This document shows, in pieces, positions 1 through 8,046 of a stretch of 64,000 nucleotides of DNA. The first letter of the stretch is position 1. Every line of letters begins with the position of its first letter. The notes under the pieces were generated by a model. That model made no database searches. It was not told the DNA's origin and saw only the letters and a program-made list of their open reading frames with translations. The stretch is from an uncultured Lysobacteraceae bacterium (GTDB taxonomy: Bacteria > Pseudomonadota > Gammaproteobacteria > Xanthomonadales > Xanthomonadaceae): the NCBI GenBank assembly GCA_902825775.1, contig CADECF010000005.1:170098-234097 (forward strand). Direction: 5' to 3'. The translations under genes and the position numbers were made by a program.

Positions 1-320
1 TTGATGAACACATCCTCCGATCTCAATCCCGGCGATATCGCGAGGCGGCGCGCCACATCGGCATAGAACGCTTTCTTCTGCTCCAGCGTGCGCGTGTTGT
101 TGCAGGCGATCTGCACGATCACCAAATCCTCGCTGCGCTCGATGCCCAGATAACCGGCGTCGTAGACGAATTCCTCTTCGCGATGCTGGCTGACCAGCAT
201 GAAGCGATCGTCTTCGGGCACGGCGAAGGTTTCGCGCATCGCGGCGTAGAGGCCGTCCGCGATGGCGCGGATATGTTCGGGCGGTTTGCCGGCGCGGAGT
301 GCAATGCGGACCAATGGCAT
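1..320 (-). CDS. Tautomerase-family protein (partial)
   Basis: The reading frame starts at an ATG at 320 and leaves the left edge without a stop, giving about 106 residues of what is normally a protein of roughly 130. It begins Met-Pro-Leu-Val-Arg, so removal of Met would expose the N-terminal proline that acts as catalytic base in the 4-oxalocrotonate tautomerase/MIF superfamily. The stretch PEHIRAIADGLYAAM and the later FMLVSQH and LVIVQI segments match the beta-alpha-beta pattern of the tautomerase_3-like group. Substrate is unknown. It is divergent from the gene at 463. The family call is good; the specific activity is not assignable. Confidence 0.75.
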   Translation of the reverse strand, partial: MPLVRIALRAGKPPEHIRAIADGLYAAMRETFAVPEDDRFMLVSQHREEEFVYDAGYLGIERSEDLVIVQIACNNTRTLEQKKAFYADVARRLAISPGLRSEDVFI

Positions 321-462
321 GGCGGCATCCTTATGAAATGAAGAAGAACGGGCCGATGGCACCGACGTTTCATGAACGGGCGGCGCCGGACGTTGCGTAC
401 GCCTGAGGTTCATAGTTCATCCGCCCGGCGATTGCAAAATCGGATGCGGGACGCAACGGCAG

Positions 463-1173
463 ATGCGCAGCGCGATGATCGGCAACGACCTCAACCCCGC
501 ACGATGGCGCCGCGCCCTGGCGCAGCACGGACGCGCGCAGATCCCGGAATTCCTGCATCCCCAGGAAGCCTTCTCGCTCTACCGCTGCCTCGCCGAACAG
601 TTGTCCTGGCATTTGACCGCCGGCGGAGGCGATCGCGCCTGGGTGTCGGCGCACGGCGCTTATCCGGAGGGCGCTGCCTACCAGCGGATCGCGATGCATG
701 CGCACGACCAGGCCCAGCGCGGCCACCAGTATCTGCACGATTGCTACGCGCCCGACGATGCGCGCGAGGAAGACGAATGCATCAGTCTTGCCGTCGACGC
801 CGTGCCCGATAGCTTCAATTCAGCCGAATTCCTGTCGCGAATCCGCATGCTGACCGGCGATGCGGCATTGGTCCGGGTCAGCGTCCAGGCGATTCGCCTG
901 CGTCCCGGCCAATTCCTGTTGCCCGAGACGTCCACCGCCGCGGACGACGGCCGCCGCTACGCCTACATGCTGCACCTGAGTCCGGTATGGCGTGCGGAAT
1001 GGGGCGGTCTGCTGCAATCCATCGACGACCAGGGCGATATCGACGAAACCTTCCTGCCGCGCTGGAATGCGCTGACCGTGTTCAGGCTGCCGCAAAGGCG
1101 CCAGGTGACTCTGATCGCGCCTTGGGCGCATCGCCCGCAGTATGCGATCGGCGGGTACTGGCTGGCCGAATGA
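463..1173 (+). CDS. 2OG-Fe(II) oxygenase-fold protein lacking iron ligands
   Basis: This 236-residue protein has the layout of prolyl-4-hydroxylase-like 2OG-Fe(II) oxygenases. There is an N-terminal helical part, then RLRPGQFL, RRYAYMLHLSPVWRAEWGGLL, a PRWNALTVFRLPQ strand and a final QYAIGGYW. In active relatives the segment after GxFL carries an HxD pair; here it reads L-P-E-T-S, so H and D are replaced by Glu155 and Ser157. The distal histidine, usually in a PQPH segment, is Arg213 in LPQRRQ. All three metal ligands therefore appear lost while the scaffold is intact. It may be a pseudoenzyme or binding protein. The start at 463 is chosen over an ATG at 475; neither has a strong ribosome site. 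Confidence 0.75.
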   Translation: MRSAMIGNDLNPARWRRALAQHGRAQIPEFLHPQEAFSLYRCLAEQLSWHLTAGGGDRAWVSAHGAYPEGAAYQRIAMHAHDQAQRGHQYLHDCYAPDDAREEDECISLAVDAVPDSFNSAEFLSRIRMLTGDAALVRVSVQAIRLRPGQFLLPETSTAADDGRRYAYMLHLSPVWRAEWGGLLQSIDDQGDIDETFLPRWNALTVFRLPQRRQVTLIAPWAHRPQYAIGGYWLAE

Positions 1174-1178
1174 CCGGT

Positions 1179-2666
1179 TCAGTCGGCCGGCACCGTACGC
1201 TCGCGCGCCCACTCGCGTAACGCCTGCACCTGTTCGCGCATCAGCACCGACAGCGGCCGCGCCTGTTTGAGTTCGGCGCGCAGTTGGAATTCGGACAGCG
1301 GTGCGTTTTGCGCATGCGCGGCGTACAGCGCGGCGACGATAGCCTGTTCGATTTCGGCGCCGGAAAAACCTTCGGCCGCATCGGCCAATGCGGCCAGATC
1401 GAAGCCGGCCGCGTCCACCTGCCGTCTGGCCAGATGCAGGCGCAGGATCTCTTCGCGCGTTGCGGCATTAGGCAGGTCCACGAAGAAAATTTCGTCGAAG
1501 CGGCCCTTGCGCAGCAATTCGGGCGGCAGCGCTTGCACCTGGTTGGCGGTGGCGACCAGGAACACCGGCGCCTTGCGTTCGGTCAGCCAGGTCAGGAAGT
1601 AACCGAGCACGCGATGCGAAACGCCGCCGTCGGCGGCATCGGCCGAGTTGGCCAGGCCTTTCTCGATCTCGTCGATCCACAGCACGCACGGCGCCAGCTG
1701 TTCGGCCGAGGCCAGCGCATCGCGCAGGTTCTTCTCGGTCTCGCCGTGGTATTTGTTGTAGAGCGTGCCGAAATCCAGGCGCACCAGCGGCACGCCGAAG
1801 CCACCGGCCACGGCTTTGGCCAGCATCGATTTGCCGCAGCCCTGCACGCCCAGCAGCAGCATGCCTTTGGGCGGGTCTAGTCCGGGCGGCGCCTTGCCGC
1901 TGACGAAGGTCTCGCGCCGCTGTTCGATCCAGCGCTTGACCCGCGCTGCGCCGGCGACGTCGGCGAAGCGCGCGGTGTCGTATTCGAAATGCAGGTGGCC
2001 GCTGCGGTTGAGCAGTTCGAATTTCAGCTTGGCCAGCTGCGCCAGGTCGCGCGCGTCGATCACGCCGTCGTCGAACACCAGATGCCGGGCTATGCGGCGC
2101 GCGTCGGTTTCGCTCAAGCCCTGCAGATTGCGCACGATCTGCGCCACCACGGCATCGTCGGACACCACGCGTTTGCCTCCGTGTTCGCGCGCGTAGCTCT
2201 CGGCGACTTCCCGCACCAGCTTGAGCAGCACGTTGGCGTCGGGCAGGCGCGGCGCGAAACGCACCGCGAACGGCTCCAGGTCTTCCGGCAATTCCACTTT
2301 CGTGCCGACCAGCACCAGCACATGCGGCTGGCAGTGGCGGCGCTGCACGATGTCGCGCACCTGGCGCTGGGTGCTGGCGTATTCCAGGTACTTGTCGAAA
2401 TCCAGCAGCAGGTAGACGCCGCGCTGGGTGGCGTCGCGGATCGCTTGCAGCGTGTTGGACGCGTCGGGCGCGATTTCCGCCTCGTCCTCGCGATCCATGT
2501 CGATGCGGCGCAGGCCTTCGGTGATCGACCAGCGGTACAGCGCGCGCCAGATATGCGCCAGGCTCTGCCGGAACAGCTCGACCACGCGGCCTTCGTCGGG
2601 CGTTTCGATGACGATCAGCGGCGTATCGGCCCGGATCAGGGCCACGAGATCTTGCAGTTGGTTCAT
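1179..2666 (-). CDS. AAA+ ATPase, Ycf46-like
   Basis: A 495-residue protein with an N-terminal domain starting NQLQDLVALIRADTPLIVIET, typical of the Ycf46/CbxX-like AAA group, then a classical AAA module. Walker A is GVQGCGKS, Walker B is CVLWIDEIEKG, and a sensor-1 segment VFLVATANQ and arginine finger region LRKGRFDEIFF follow, with a C-terminal lid. These proteins are hexameric ATP-driven remodelling factors; a direct substrate is not known for this subgroup. The ATG at 2666 is preferred; the open frame runs on to 2762, but those extra residues look like translated upstream DNA. It is convergent with the oxygenase-like gene, only 5 bases separating their ends. Confidence 0.85.
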   Translation of the reverse strand: MNQLQDLVALIRADTPLIVIETPDEGRVVELFRQSLAHIWRALYRWSITEGLRRIDMDREDEAEIAPDASNTLQAIRDATQRGVYLLLDFDKYLEYASTQRQVRDIVQRRHCQPHVLVLVGTKVELPEDLEPFAVRFAPRLPDANVLLKLVREVAESYAREHGGKRVVSDDAVVAQIVRNLQGLSETDARRIARHLVFDDGVIDARDLAQLAKLKFELLNRSGHLHFEYDTARFADVAGAARVKRWIEQRRETFVSGKAPPGLDPPKGMLLLGVQGCGKSMLAKAVAGGFGVPLVRLDFGTLYNKYHGETEKNLRDALASAEQLAPCVLWIDEIEKGLANSADAADGGVSHRVLGYFLTWLTERKAPVFLVATANQVQALPPELLRKGRFDEIFFVDLPNAATREEILRLHLARRQVDAAGFDLAALADAAEGFSGAEIEQAIVAALYAAHAQNAPLSEFQLRAELKQARPLSVLMREQVQALREWARERTVPAD

Positions 2667-3041
2667 CGGCGTTCCAGCGGTGCGTCCATGAAGGCGGTTA
2701 GCCGAGGGCGCCGCAAGATAGCAAACAACCGGCTGGGGCGTTCGCTTGGTCGGTGCGGTCATTCAAACAAAAAGATGACATGTCATCCGCACGAAGCACT
2801 CGGCTTCATGCGGAATCGAACATCGCAAATCCGCGCCGAACGCTCGGAACCGCTGCAGACATGGCGACCGGCGAGGGCTTACCGGATTCGGCACGCAGCC
2901 TCCGACTCCCGGCCTTATCGATGGGGTTGGCGGCCGGACGGATAGGCGGAAGGCTGAAAAAAGGCGGAAAAGCAGCGGTACGGGTCCCGTCCTCACCGCT
3001 AAGGGCTGCTAAGCTCCGGTTTCCTTGTACGGAGACCGTGG
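2667..3041. other. Divergent intergenic region with palindrome
   Basis: This 375-base region separates the AAA ATPase (leftward) from the ParA-like gene (rightward) and must hold both promoters. It contains a perfect 14-base palindrome at 2774-2787. The last 40 bases before the ParA start hold GGAGACC, a plausible ribosome site. I see no convincing small gene: the open frames that cross it on either strand are extensions of neighbouring shadows. Confidence 0.5.
2774..2787. promoter_or_regulatory. Perfect 14-bp palindrome, possible operator
   Basis: GATGACATGTCATC reads identically on both strands and sits between two divergent genes, about 108 bases upstream of the AAA ATPase start. A symmetric element of this length suits a dimeric repressor, but no regulator gene lies next to it and it has no second copy that I noticed in the window. 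Confidence 0.35.
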
Positions 3042-3677
3042 ATGAAGACGATCATCGTGGCCAGCTCCAAGGGCGGCGTCGGCAAGACCACTATCGCGAC
3101 CCATCTGGCCGCGCAGGCGGCGCAGGCCGGGCAACGCACCGTGATCGTCGATGCCGATCCGCAAGGTTCGTCCACGCGGTGGGCGCAACGCCGGGCCGGG
3201 ATGGCCAACGGCGCCGTGTTGCCGGTCGACGGTACCAAGCGCAACTGGCAGAAATCCGTGCCCGACGACACCCAGCGGGTGATCGTCGATGGCGCCGCCG
3301 GCGCGATGGCCGCGGACCTGGAATCCTTCCTCGATCAGGCCAGCGCCGTGGTGGTGCCGGTACTGCCCTCGGCGCTGGATATCGAAGCCACCGTGCCGTT
3401 CCTGAATTCCCTGGCCAAGCACCCGCGCGTGCGCAAAGGCCAGCTGCCGGTGGCGCTGATCGCCAACAAGCTCAAGCCCTGGACCAACGCTTCGCAGCAG
3501 GCGGTGGCCGTGCTCAACGAATGGTCGATCCCGGTGATGGGGCAACTTCGCGACAGCCAGGCCTATGTGATGCTGACCGGGCTGGGCAAGAGCCTGTTCG
3601 ACTACAACTCCGCCCAGATCCGCGAGCACCAGAACGACTGGCAGCCGCTGCTGAAGTGGCTGGGCAAGGCGCGCTGA
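3042..3677 (+). CDS. ParA-family ATPase
   Basis: A 211-residue deviant Walker-type ATPase. The N-terminus MKTIIVASSKGGVGKTT carries the deviant Walker A with the signature lysine (KGGVGKT), followed by VIVDADPQGSSTRWAQRR, the Walker A' aspartate region, and VIVDGAAGAM in place of the usual DxP-type Walker B. Short ParA-like proteins of this kind, without an N-terminal helix-turn-helix and without a ParB partner next door, are usually orphan positioning or partition-like ATPases of the MinD/ParA superfamily. No parB or parS-like site was seen nearby, so chromosome partition is not implied. An ATG with GGAGACC upstream fixes the start. Confidence 0.85.
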   Translation: MKTIIVASSKGGVGKTTIATHLAAQAAQAGQRTVIVDADPQGSSTRWAQRRAGMANGAVLPVDGTKRNWQKSVPDDTQRVIVDGAAGAMAADLESFLDQASAVVVPVLPSALDIEATVPFLNSLAKHPRVRKGQLPVALIANKLKPWTNASQQAVAVLNEWSIPVMGQLRDSQAYVMLTGLGKSLFDYNSAQIREHQNDWQPLLKWLGKAR

Positions 3678-3700
3678 CGAGAGACTCTACGATGCTTGGG

Positions 3701-3735
3701 GAAAGAGCTCGCGGCTAAAGCCGCTCCCACAAAAG
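3701..3735. repeat. Repeat family A, single arm
   Basis: One arm of the dominant palindromic repeat of this window (core AGAGCTCGCGGCTAAAGCC then GCTCCCAC). It lies between the ParA-like gene and sixA; only one full arm is present, followed by a shorter AGCGGCT remnant. Confidence 0.8.
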
Positions 3736-3846
3736 CCGCCCACGAAGAGCGGCTGAATGAATGCGCCCGAAGGCGGGCCGAAAACCCGCCTCACCGTCTT
3801 CATCGCCTTGGGCTAAGCTGAGGCCTGACGAGCACGAACCGGGCCC

Positions 3847-4323
3847 ATGAGACAACTGATCCTGCTGCGACACGCCCACGCCGAACCGGCGACCACCGAC
3901 CAGGCCGACATGGACCGGCCGCTCTCTCCGGAGGGACTGGCCGAAGCCGAAGCCGCCGGGCGCTGGTTGGCCGAGCAAGGCCTGGTGCCCGATCGCGCGC
4001 TGTGTTCGCCCTCGCGGCGCACGCGCGAAACCCTCGAAGCGGTGCTGGGCAAGATCGGCTATGTCGACCAGCGCCTGGACGAAAGCATCTACGAAGCCAC
4101 GCCCGGCGTGCTGGCCGCTTTGGCCGACAGCCATCGCGAAGCCGAGCGCCTGCTGCTGGTGGGCCATAACCCCGGTTTGGAGCAACTGGCTGCGTTGATG
4201 CATAGCGGCCAATCCGGCGATTACCGCGGCATGCCGCCGGGCGGGATCGCGGTGTTGTCGCTGCCGGCCGATGCCGCCGTCGAACCGGGCATCGCCAGCC
4301 TCTCCGCGTTCTGGTGGCCGTGA
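3847..4323 (+). CDS. sixA: Phosphohistidine phosphatase SixA
   Basis: A 158-residue histidine-phosphatase superfamily protein. The catalytic RHG-type motif appears as LLRHAHAEP at residues 5-13, and a second conserved histidine is in LLLVGHNPGLEQL, with the arginine-bearing CSPSRRTRETLEA segment between. Length and motif spacing fit SixA, which removes phosphate from HPt domains or, in enteric bacteria, from the nitrogen phosphotransferase protein NPr. It is followed 17 bases later by a yceI-like gene and a phospholipase D gene in the same direction, suggesting one transcript; no functional link is evident. Confidence 0.88.
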   Translation: MRQLILLRHAHAEPATTDQADMDRPLSPEGLAEAEAAGRWLAEQGLVPDRALCSPSRRTRETLEAVLGKIGYVDQRLDESIYEATPGVLAALADSHREAERLLLVGHNPGLEQLAALMHSGQSGDYRGMPPGGIAVLSLPADAAVEPGIASLSAFWWP

Positions 4324-4340
4324 GGCCCAACGTCGGCGCC

Positions 4341-4907
4341 ATGCGCGCGGTCGCGAAGATCTGGCTGATCCCGCTGGCGCTATGCCTGGCTTGGACGGCG
4401 GCGCGCGCCGCGCAAGTCGATCCGGTGCACTCCCGGCTGGGCTTCAGCCTGCAAACCCGCTGGGGCCAGACGCTGGAAGGCCACTTCCCGCAATACGAAG
4501 GCGAAATCGTGGAAATGGCCGGCGACCGGCACCGCGTGCAGCTGCGGCTGGCCGCGGCGGCGGTCGAGATCGTCGATAGTCCGCGCTACGGCCGTTACGC
4601 CCGCGGCGCGAGGTTTTTCGACGCCGAGCATTATCCGACGATCGAATTCGTTTCCGAACCTTACGATCGGGCGTTGTTGCGCGAGGGCGGCGAACTCGGC
4701 GGACGCCTGACCATCCGCGGCGTCACCCGGCACGAAGTGTTCACCATCGCACCGTCCACGTGCGCGCGCCCGGCCTACGATTGCGACGTAGTGGCGCGCG
4801 GCAGCGTTCGCCGCGAAAACTACGGCATCAACGGTTTTGGATTGGCGATCCACAACCGCGTCCATTTCTTCCTGAACGTACGCGTGCGGGACGAGCACGC
4901 CTTATGA
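4341..4907 (+). CDS. YceI-family secreted protein
   Basis: A 188-residue protein with a signal peptide (WLIPLALCLAWTAARA, cleavage near AAQ) followed by the YceI lipocalin-like beta-barrel. Recognisable segments are VDPVHSRLGFSL at the mature N-terminus, ARFFDAEHYPTIEFVS in the middle, and a late GRLTIRGVTRHEVF. YceI proteins bind isoprenoid or other amphiphilic molecules in the periplasm. The ATG at 4341 gives the best signal peptide; an in-frame ATG at 4314 overlaps sixA and adds non-signal residues. Its stop overlaps the next start (ATGA), so the two are translationally coupled. Confidence 0.85.
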   Translation: MRAVAKIWLIPLALCLAWTAARAAQVDPVHSRLGFSLQTRWGQTLEGHFPQYEGEIVEMAGDRHRVQLRLAAAAVEIVDSPRYGRYARGARFFDAEHYPTIEFVSEPYDRALLREGGELGGRLTIRGVTRHEVFTIAPSTCARPAYDCDVVARGSVRRENYGINGFGLAIHNRVHFFLNVRVRDEHAL

Positions 4908-6883
4908 GCTCGCTGCGCGCGTCGCTGCCGGCGCTGCTGGCTTTGCTCTGCGGCGCCTGCGCAACGATGTCGCAGGGCCAACGCGACCACGCCACCCGGA
5001 TCGCAGCGGCCGCGCGCTCCACCCAGATCGATTGCGCCGCACCGGACCATTGCGCGCGGCCTTCGCCGCTGTACGACTTGGGCGGCCACGCGCTGGTGAT
5101 GTCGGGCCCCGATGCGCCGCGCCACTACGCGCTGATCTTGGACCGCGGTCCGCAGGCGCTGCTGGCGCGCATCAACCTGTTGCGCAGCGCGCGCAGCAAG
5201 ATCGATCTGCAGACCTACATCTTCGACGAGGACGATGCCGGCCGACTGGTGCTCGACGAACTGCTGGCCGCGGCGCGGCGCGGGGTGAAGGTGCGCGTAC
5301 TCATCGACCAATTGTCCGCGCTGAAGAGCGTCGACACGCTGGCCGCGCTGGCCGGCGCGCACGTCAATTTCTCGATCCGCGTCTACAACCCGGTGCTCAA
5401 CCGCGCGCAGATCAGCTATCCGCAGTATCTGATCGCCGGACTGTGCTGCTTCCGCCGGCTCAACCAGCGCATGCACAGCAAGCTGCTGCTGATCGACGAC
5501 GAGATCGGCATCACCGGCGGACGCAACTACCAGGACGATTACTACGATTGGAGCCCGGCCTACAACTTCCGCGACCGCGACGTGCTGATCGCCGGGCCCG
5601 TGGCGCATGAGATGGCGGCCAATTTCGAGGCGTTTTGGAACGCCTTCCGCACCAAACCGGTCGAGCAGTTGGGCGACGTGGGCAAACGGCTGTTACGCCA
5701 TGGCGTGCCCGAGTTGAAGCCGGCGCAGTTCGAGCAGCCGGCTCGGGCGCAGGCCATGTCGAACGACGCCAACGACGCCGCGCTGGTCGATCAGGTGCTG
5801 GCGGCGCAGGCGATGACGGTGGGCAAGGTCGAATTCGTCGCCGACTTGCCGCAAAAGCACCGGCGCGACAAGAAGCGCGCCGAAGCGGCCATGCACACCA
5901 CGCCAGGGCTCAACCAGCTGATCGCATCGGCGCAAAGCGAAGTGCTGCTGCAGACGCCGTATCTGGTGCTGTCGAAACCGGCGCAACAGCTGTTCCGCGA
6001 ATTGCACCAGCGGCCTTCGCCGCCGCGGATCGTGATTTCCACCAACAGCCTGGCGGCGACCGATTCCTTCATCACTTATGCGCTGTCGTACAAGTACAAG
6101 CGCCGCTACCTGCGCGATTTCGGTTTCGAGATCTACGAATTCAAGCCGTTCCCGGCCAGCGCGCCGATCGACCTCACCGCGACCGGCGCGCCGTTGCCTG
6201 CGGACATCGCGCCGTTGAGCTTGCCCGGGCAGGCACAGGCGCCTTCGCCGCCCGAGACGGCCACCGCGGCGGTGGCCGGCAGCGGCGGCGGCCGCGACGA
6301 CGGGGAGCGCAAGAACGCATCGCCGCGCAGCACACCGCTGCAGCGCGAGTTCTTCGCCGGCCGTTATCTGGGCAACAACGCCAATCAGCCGGTGCCGCTG
6401 AAGCGCGCGGGGGTGCGCATCGGCCTGCACGCCAAATCGATGGTGGTCGACAACCGCATCGGCGTGATCGGCACGCACAATTTCGACCCGCGCGGCGACC
6501 GTTACAACACCGAGAGCGCGGTGGTCATCGACGACCCGGCCTTCGCGCAGGCGCTGGCCGCCAGCATCCGCGGCGACATCGCGCCGGAGAATTCCTGGGT
6601 GATCGGTCCGCGCGACAAACCGCCGGTGTTCTCGGGGCTGGAATACTCGCTGGCCAAGGTCTCGGAGCACCTGCCGATCTTCGACCTGTGGCCGGTGCGT
6701 TACGCCACCAGCTACGAGTTCAAGCCCGGCCCGCAGTGCCCGCTGCCGCTATCGCCCAAAGATCCGCGTTTCCGCAGTTGCTATGAACCGGTCGGCGATT
6801 ATCCGGAAGTCGATCTGGGCTTCAAATGGCTCAGTACGCGCATCTTCACCGCCTTCGGAGCCGGCCTCGCGCCGATTCTCTAA
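4904..6883 (+). CDS. Phospholipase D-family lipoprotein (two HKD motifs)
   Basis: 659 residues with a lipoprotein signal (LLALLCGAC). Two HKD motifs mark the PLD superfamily: HSKLLLIDDEIGITGGRN near residue 190 and HAKSMVVDNRIGVIGTHN near residue 508. This arrangement matches cardiolipin synthase-like periplasmic phospholipases (ClsC type), which act by a phosphohistidine intermediate on phospholipids. A low-complexity insert rich in Ala, Pro and Gly (around residues 425-470) separates the two halves. The start at 4904 overlaps the yceI stop by four bases; the open frame begins much earlier but those residues lie inside yceI. Membrane phospholipid remodelling is the likely role; the exact reaction is not fixed. 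Confidence 0.87.
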   Translation: MSSLRASLPALLALLCGACATMSQGQRDHATRIAAAARSTQIDCAAPDHCARPSPLYDLGGHALVMSGPDAPRHYALILDRGPQALLARINLLRSARSKIDLQTYIFDEDDAGRLVLDELLAAARRGVKVRVLIDQLSALKSVDTLAALAGAHVNFSIRVYNPVLNRAQISYPQYLIAGLCCFRRLNQRMHSKLLLIDDEIGITGGRNYQDDYYDWSPAYNFRDRDVLIAGPVAHEMAANFEAFWNAFRTKPVEQLGDVGKRLLRHGVPELKPAQFEQPARAQAMSNDANDAALVDQVLAAQAMTVGKVEFVADLPQKHRRDKKRAEAAMHTTPGLNQLIASAQSEVLLQTPYLVLSKPAQQLFRELHQRPSPPRIVISTNSLAATDSFITYALSYKYKRRYLRDFGFEIYEFKPFPASAPIDLTATGAPLPADIAPLSLPGQAQAPSPPETATAAVAGSGGGRDDGERKNASPRSTPLQREFFAGRYLGNNANQPVPLKRAGVRIGLHAKSMVVDNRIGVIGTHNFDPRGDRYNTESAVVIDDPAFAQALAASIRGDIAPENSWVIGPRDKPPVFSGLEYSLAKVSEHLPIFDLWPVRYATSYEFKPGPQCPLPLSPKDPRFRSCYEPVGDYPEVDLGFKWLSTRIFTAFGAGLAPIL

Positions 6884-6890
6884 CCCGGCT

Positions 6891-6960
6891 CTGTAGAGCG
6901 GAGCTTGCTCCGCTGCTTTTCCCTACCGACAAGCGCAGCGGAGCAAGCTCCGCTCTACAG
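6891..6960. repeat. Repeat family C hairpin
   Basis: Perfect inverted repeat with 26-base arms (CTGTAGAGCGGAGCTTGCTC start) and a short loop, just after the phospholipase D stop. It could fold in RNA and may help end or stabilise that transcript, though no T-run follows. Confidence 0.85.
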
Positions 6961-7102
6961 AGCAGCAGCGCCTCGCACGACCCGTGCCATCGGTCATGGC
7001 TGCCGCTTGCAACCCTCCGGCGCGTCGCGTCATCCAAGTCTGTGATGGCCAGCAGCGCAGCCCCCGGCGACGCGGCCTCGCCCCTTTCGCGCAGGAACCG
7101 CC

Positions 7103-7309
7103 ATGAACCGCCAGAAGAAGAACAATCAATCCGCACCGACCCCGTCCCCGACCGCGTCCGCCGCATCGCGCCGCTTCCGCGTCGCCGGTCCGGCGTGGCA
7201 ACAGCTGCGCCCGCGCGATTTCGGTGTGGGTTACGGCAATAGCAGCGGCTACGCCAGCGATCGCCAGTACGCCGAGAATTGGGGCCAAGAACGCTTTCGC
7301 ATGGCGTAA
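7103..7309 (+). CDS. Small basic protein with GYGxSSGY motif
   Basis: A 68-residue protein of unknown function. The first 35 residues are low complexity and basic (Lys, Pro, Ser, Ala). Residues 39-60 read DFGVGYGNSSGYASDRQY and then end in Trp, which closely repeats the C-terminal tail of the DUF1232 protein encoded 105 bases downstream (DYGTGYGSSSGYAAKRTY, then Trp). A ribosome site (CAGGAACC) precedes the ATG. Codon use matches neighbours. The shared tail is the main argument that this is a real gene and that the two are functionally linked, for example by binding the same partner. No signal peptide or membrane segment is seen. Confidence 0.65.
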   Translation: MNRQKKNNQSAPTPSPTASAASRRFRVAGPAWQQLRPRDFGVGYGNSSGYASDRQYAENWGQERFRMA

Positions 7310-7414
7310 TGGCCCTGTCATGGCGCGTCTCGCGGCGCTGCTGCGATTGACGCGCCGGTGGCGTCGGCCTAGTCTGGCGGCTTCCTTTTACAGCCCCCCA
7401 GACCCGGAAACGCC

Positions 7415-8026
7415 ATGTCGATCTCGCTGACCATCGAACTGAACGACCGCGACCTCGAGCACTTCAATAAAGCGATGGAAGCCGCGCGCAAGGCGGCCGA
7501 GGACAAGACGCCCGAGCAGGTGATCGATGCCGCCAGCGCGCTGCTGGCCGACGCGCAGAAAGTGCATGTGCCGGACTTCATCCTGGACCGGCTGCTGCGC
7601 CTGGACGACATGATCGCGATGGTGCGCGACACCGGCTGGGAACTGCCCGACGCGGACAAGCAGCGGGTGATGTCGGCGCTGGTGTATTTCGCCGATCCCA
7701 AGGACGTGATCCCCGATAGCGTCGAGGTGCTCGGTTTCCTCGACGACGCGATCATGATCGAGCTGTGCGTCAAGGAGCTCAAGCACGAACTCGACGCCTA
7801 CGACGACTTCTGCGACTTCCGCCAGCGCGAGGCCGAGAAGCGCGGCGTCGAGCCGTCCAAGGTCGGCCATCCCGACTGGTTGGACAGCCGCCGCCAGGAA
7901 CTGTTCGAGCGCATGCATCAGCGCCGCGAACGCGACTACGGCACCGGTTACGGCAGCAGCAGCGGCTACGCGGCCAAGCGCACCTATACGCGCACCTGGC
8001 GTCCGGGCATGTTCAAGTTCGGCTGA
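7415..8026 (+). CDS. DUF1232 (YkvA-like) protein
   Basis: A 203-residue protein. Residues about 85-135 hold the DUF1232 signature, seen as ALVYFADPKDVIPDSVEVLG followed by FLDDAIMIELCVKEL, a short amphipathic or membrane-associated helical hairpin. The N-terminal part is helical and charged. The last 30 residues form a Gly/Ser/Tyr-rich tail (residues 174-195) shared with the small protein just upstream. DUF1232 proteins have no settled function. A hotdog thioesterase starts 20 bases after the stop and is probably co-transcribed. Confidence 0.8.
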   Translation: MSISLTIELNDRDLEHFNKAMEAARKAAEDKTPEQVIDAASALLADAQKVHVPDFILDRLLRLDDMIAMVRDTGWELPDADKQRVMSALVYFADPKDVIPDSVEVLGFLDDAIMIELCVKELKHELDAYDDFCDFRQREAEKRGVEPSKVGHPDWLDSRRQELFERMHQRRERDYGTGYGSSSGYAAKRTYTRTWRPGMFKFG

Positions 8027-8046
8027 GCCTCGGCCCGGCCGAATCC

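Noticed and set aside
3042-3677. Chromosome partition parAB locus with origin
   Set aside because: Only a stand-alone ParA-like ATPase; no parB, parS-like 16-base sites or DnaA-box cluster nearby.
5635-6786. 383-codon frame over the phospholipase D gene
   Set aside because: Arg/Ala-rich frame shift shadow; the overlapping frame has two HKD motifs and a lipobox.
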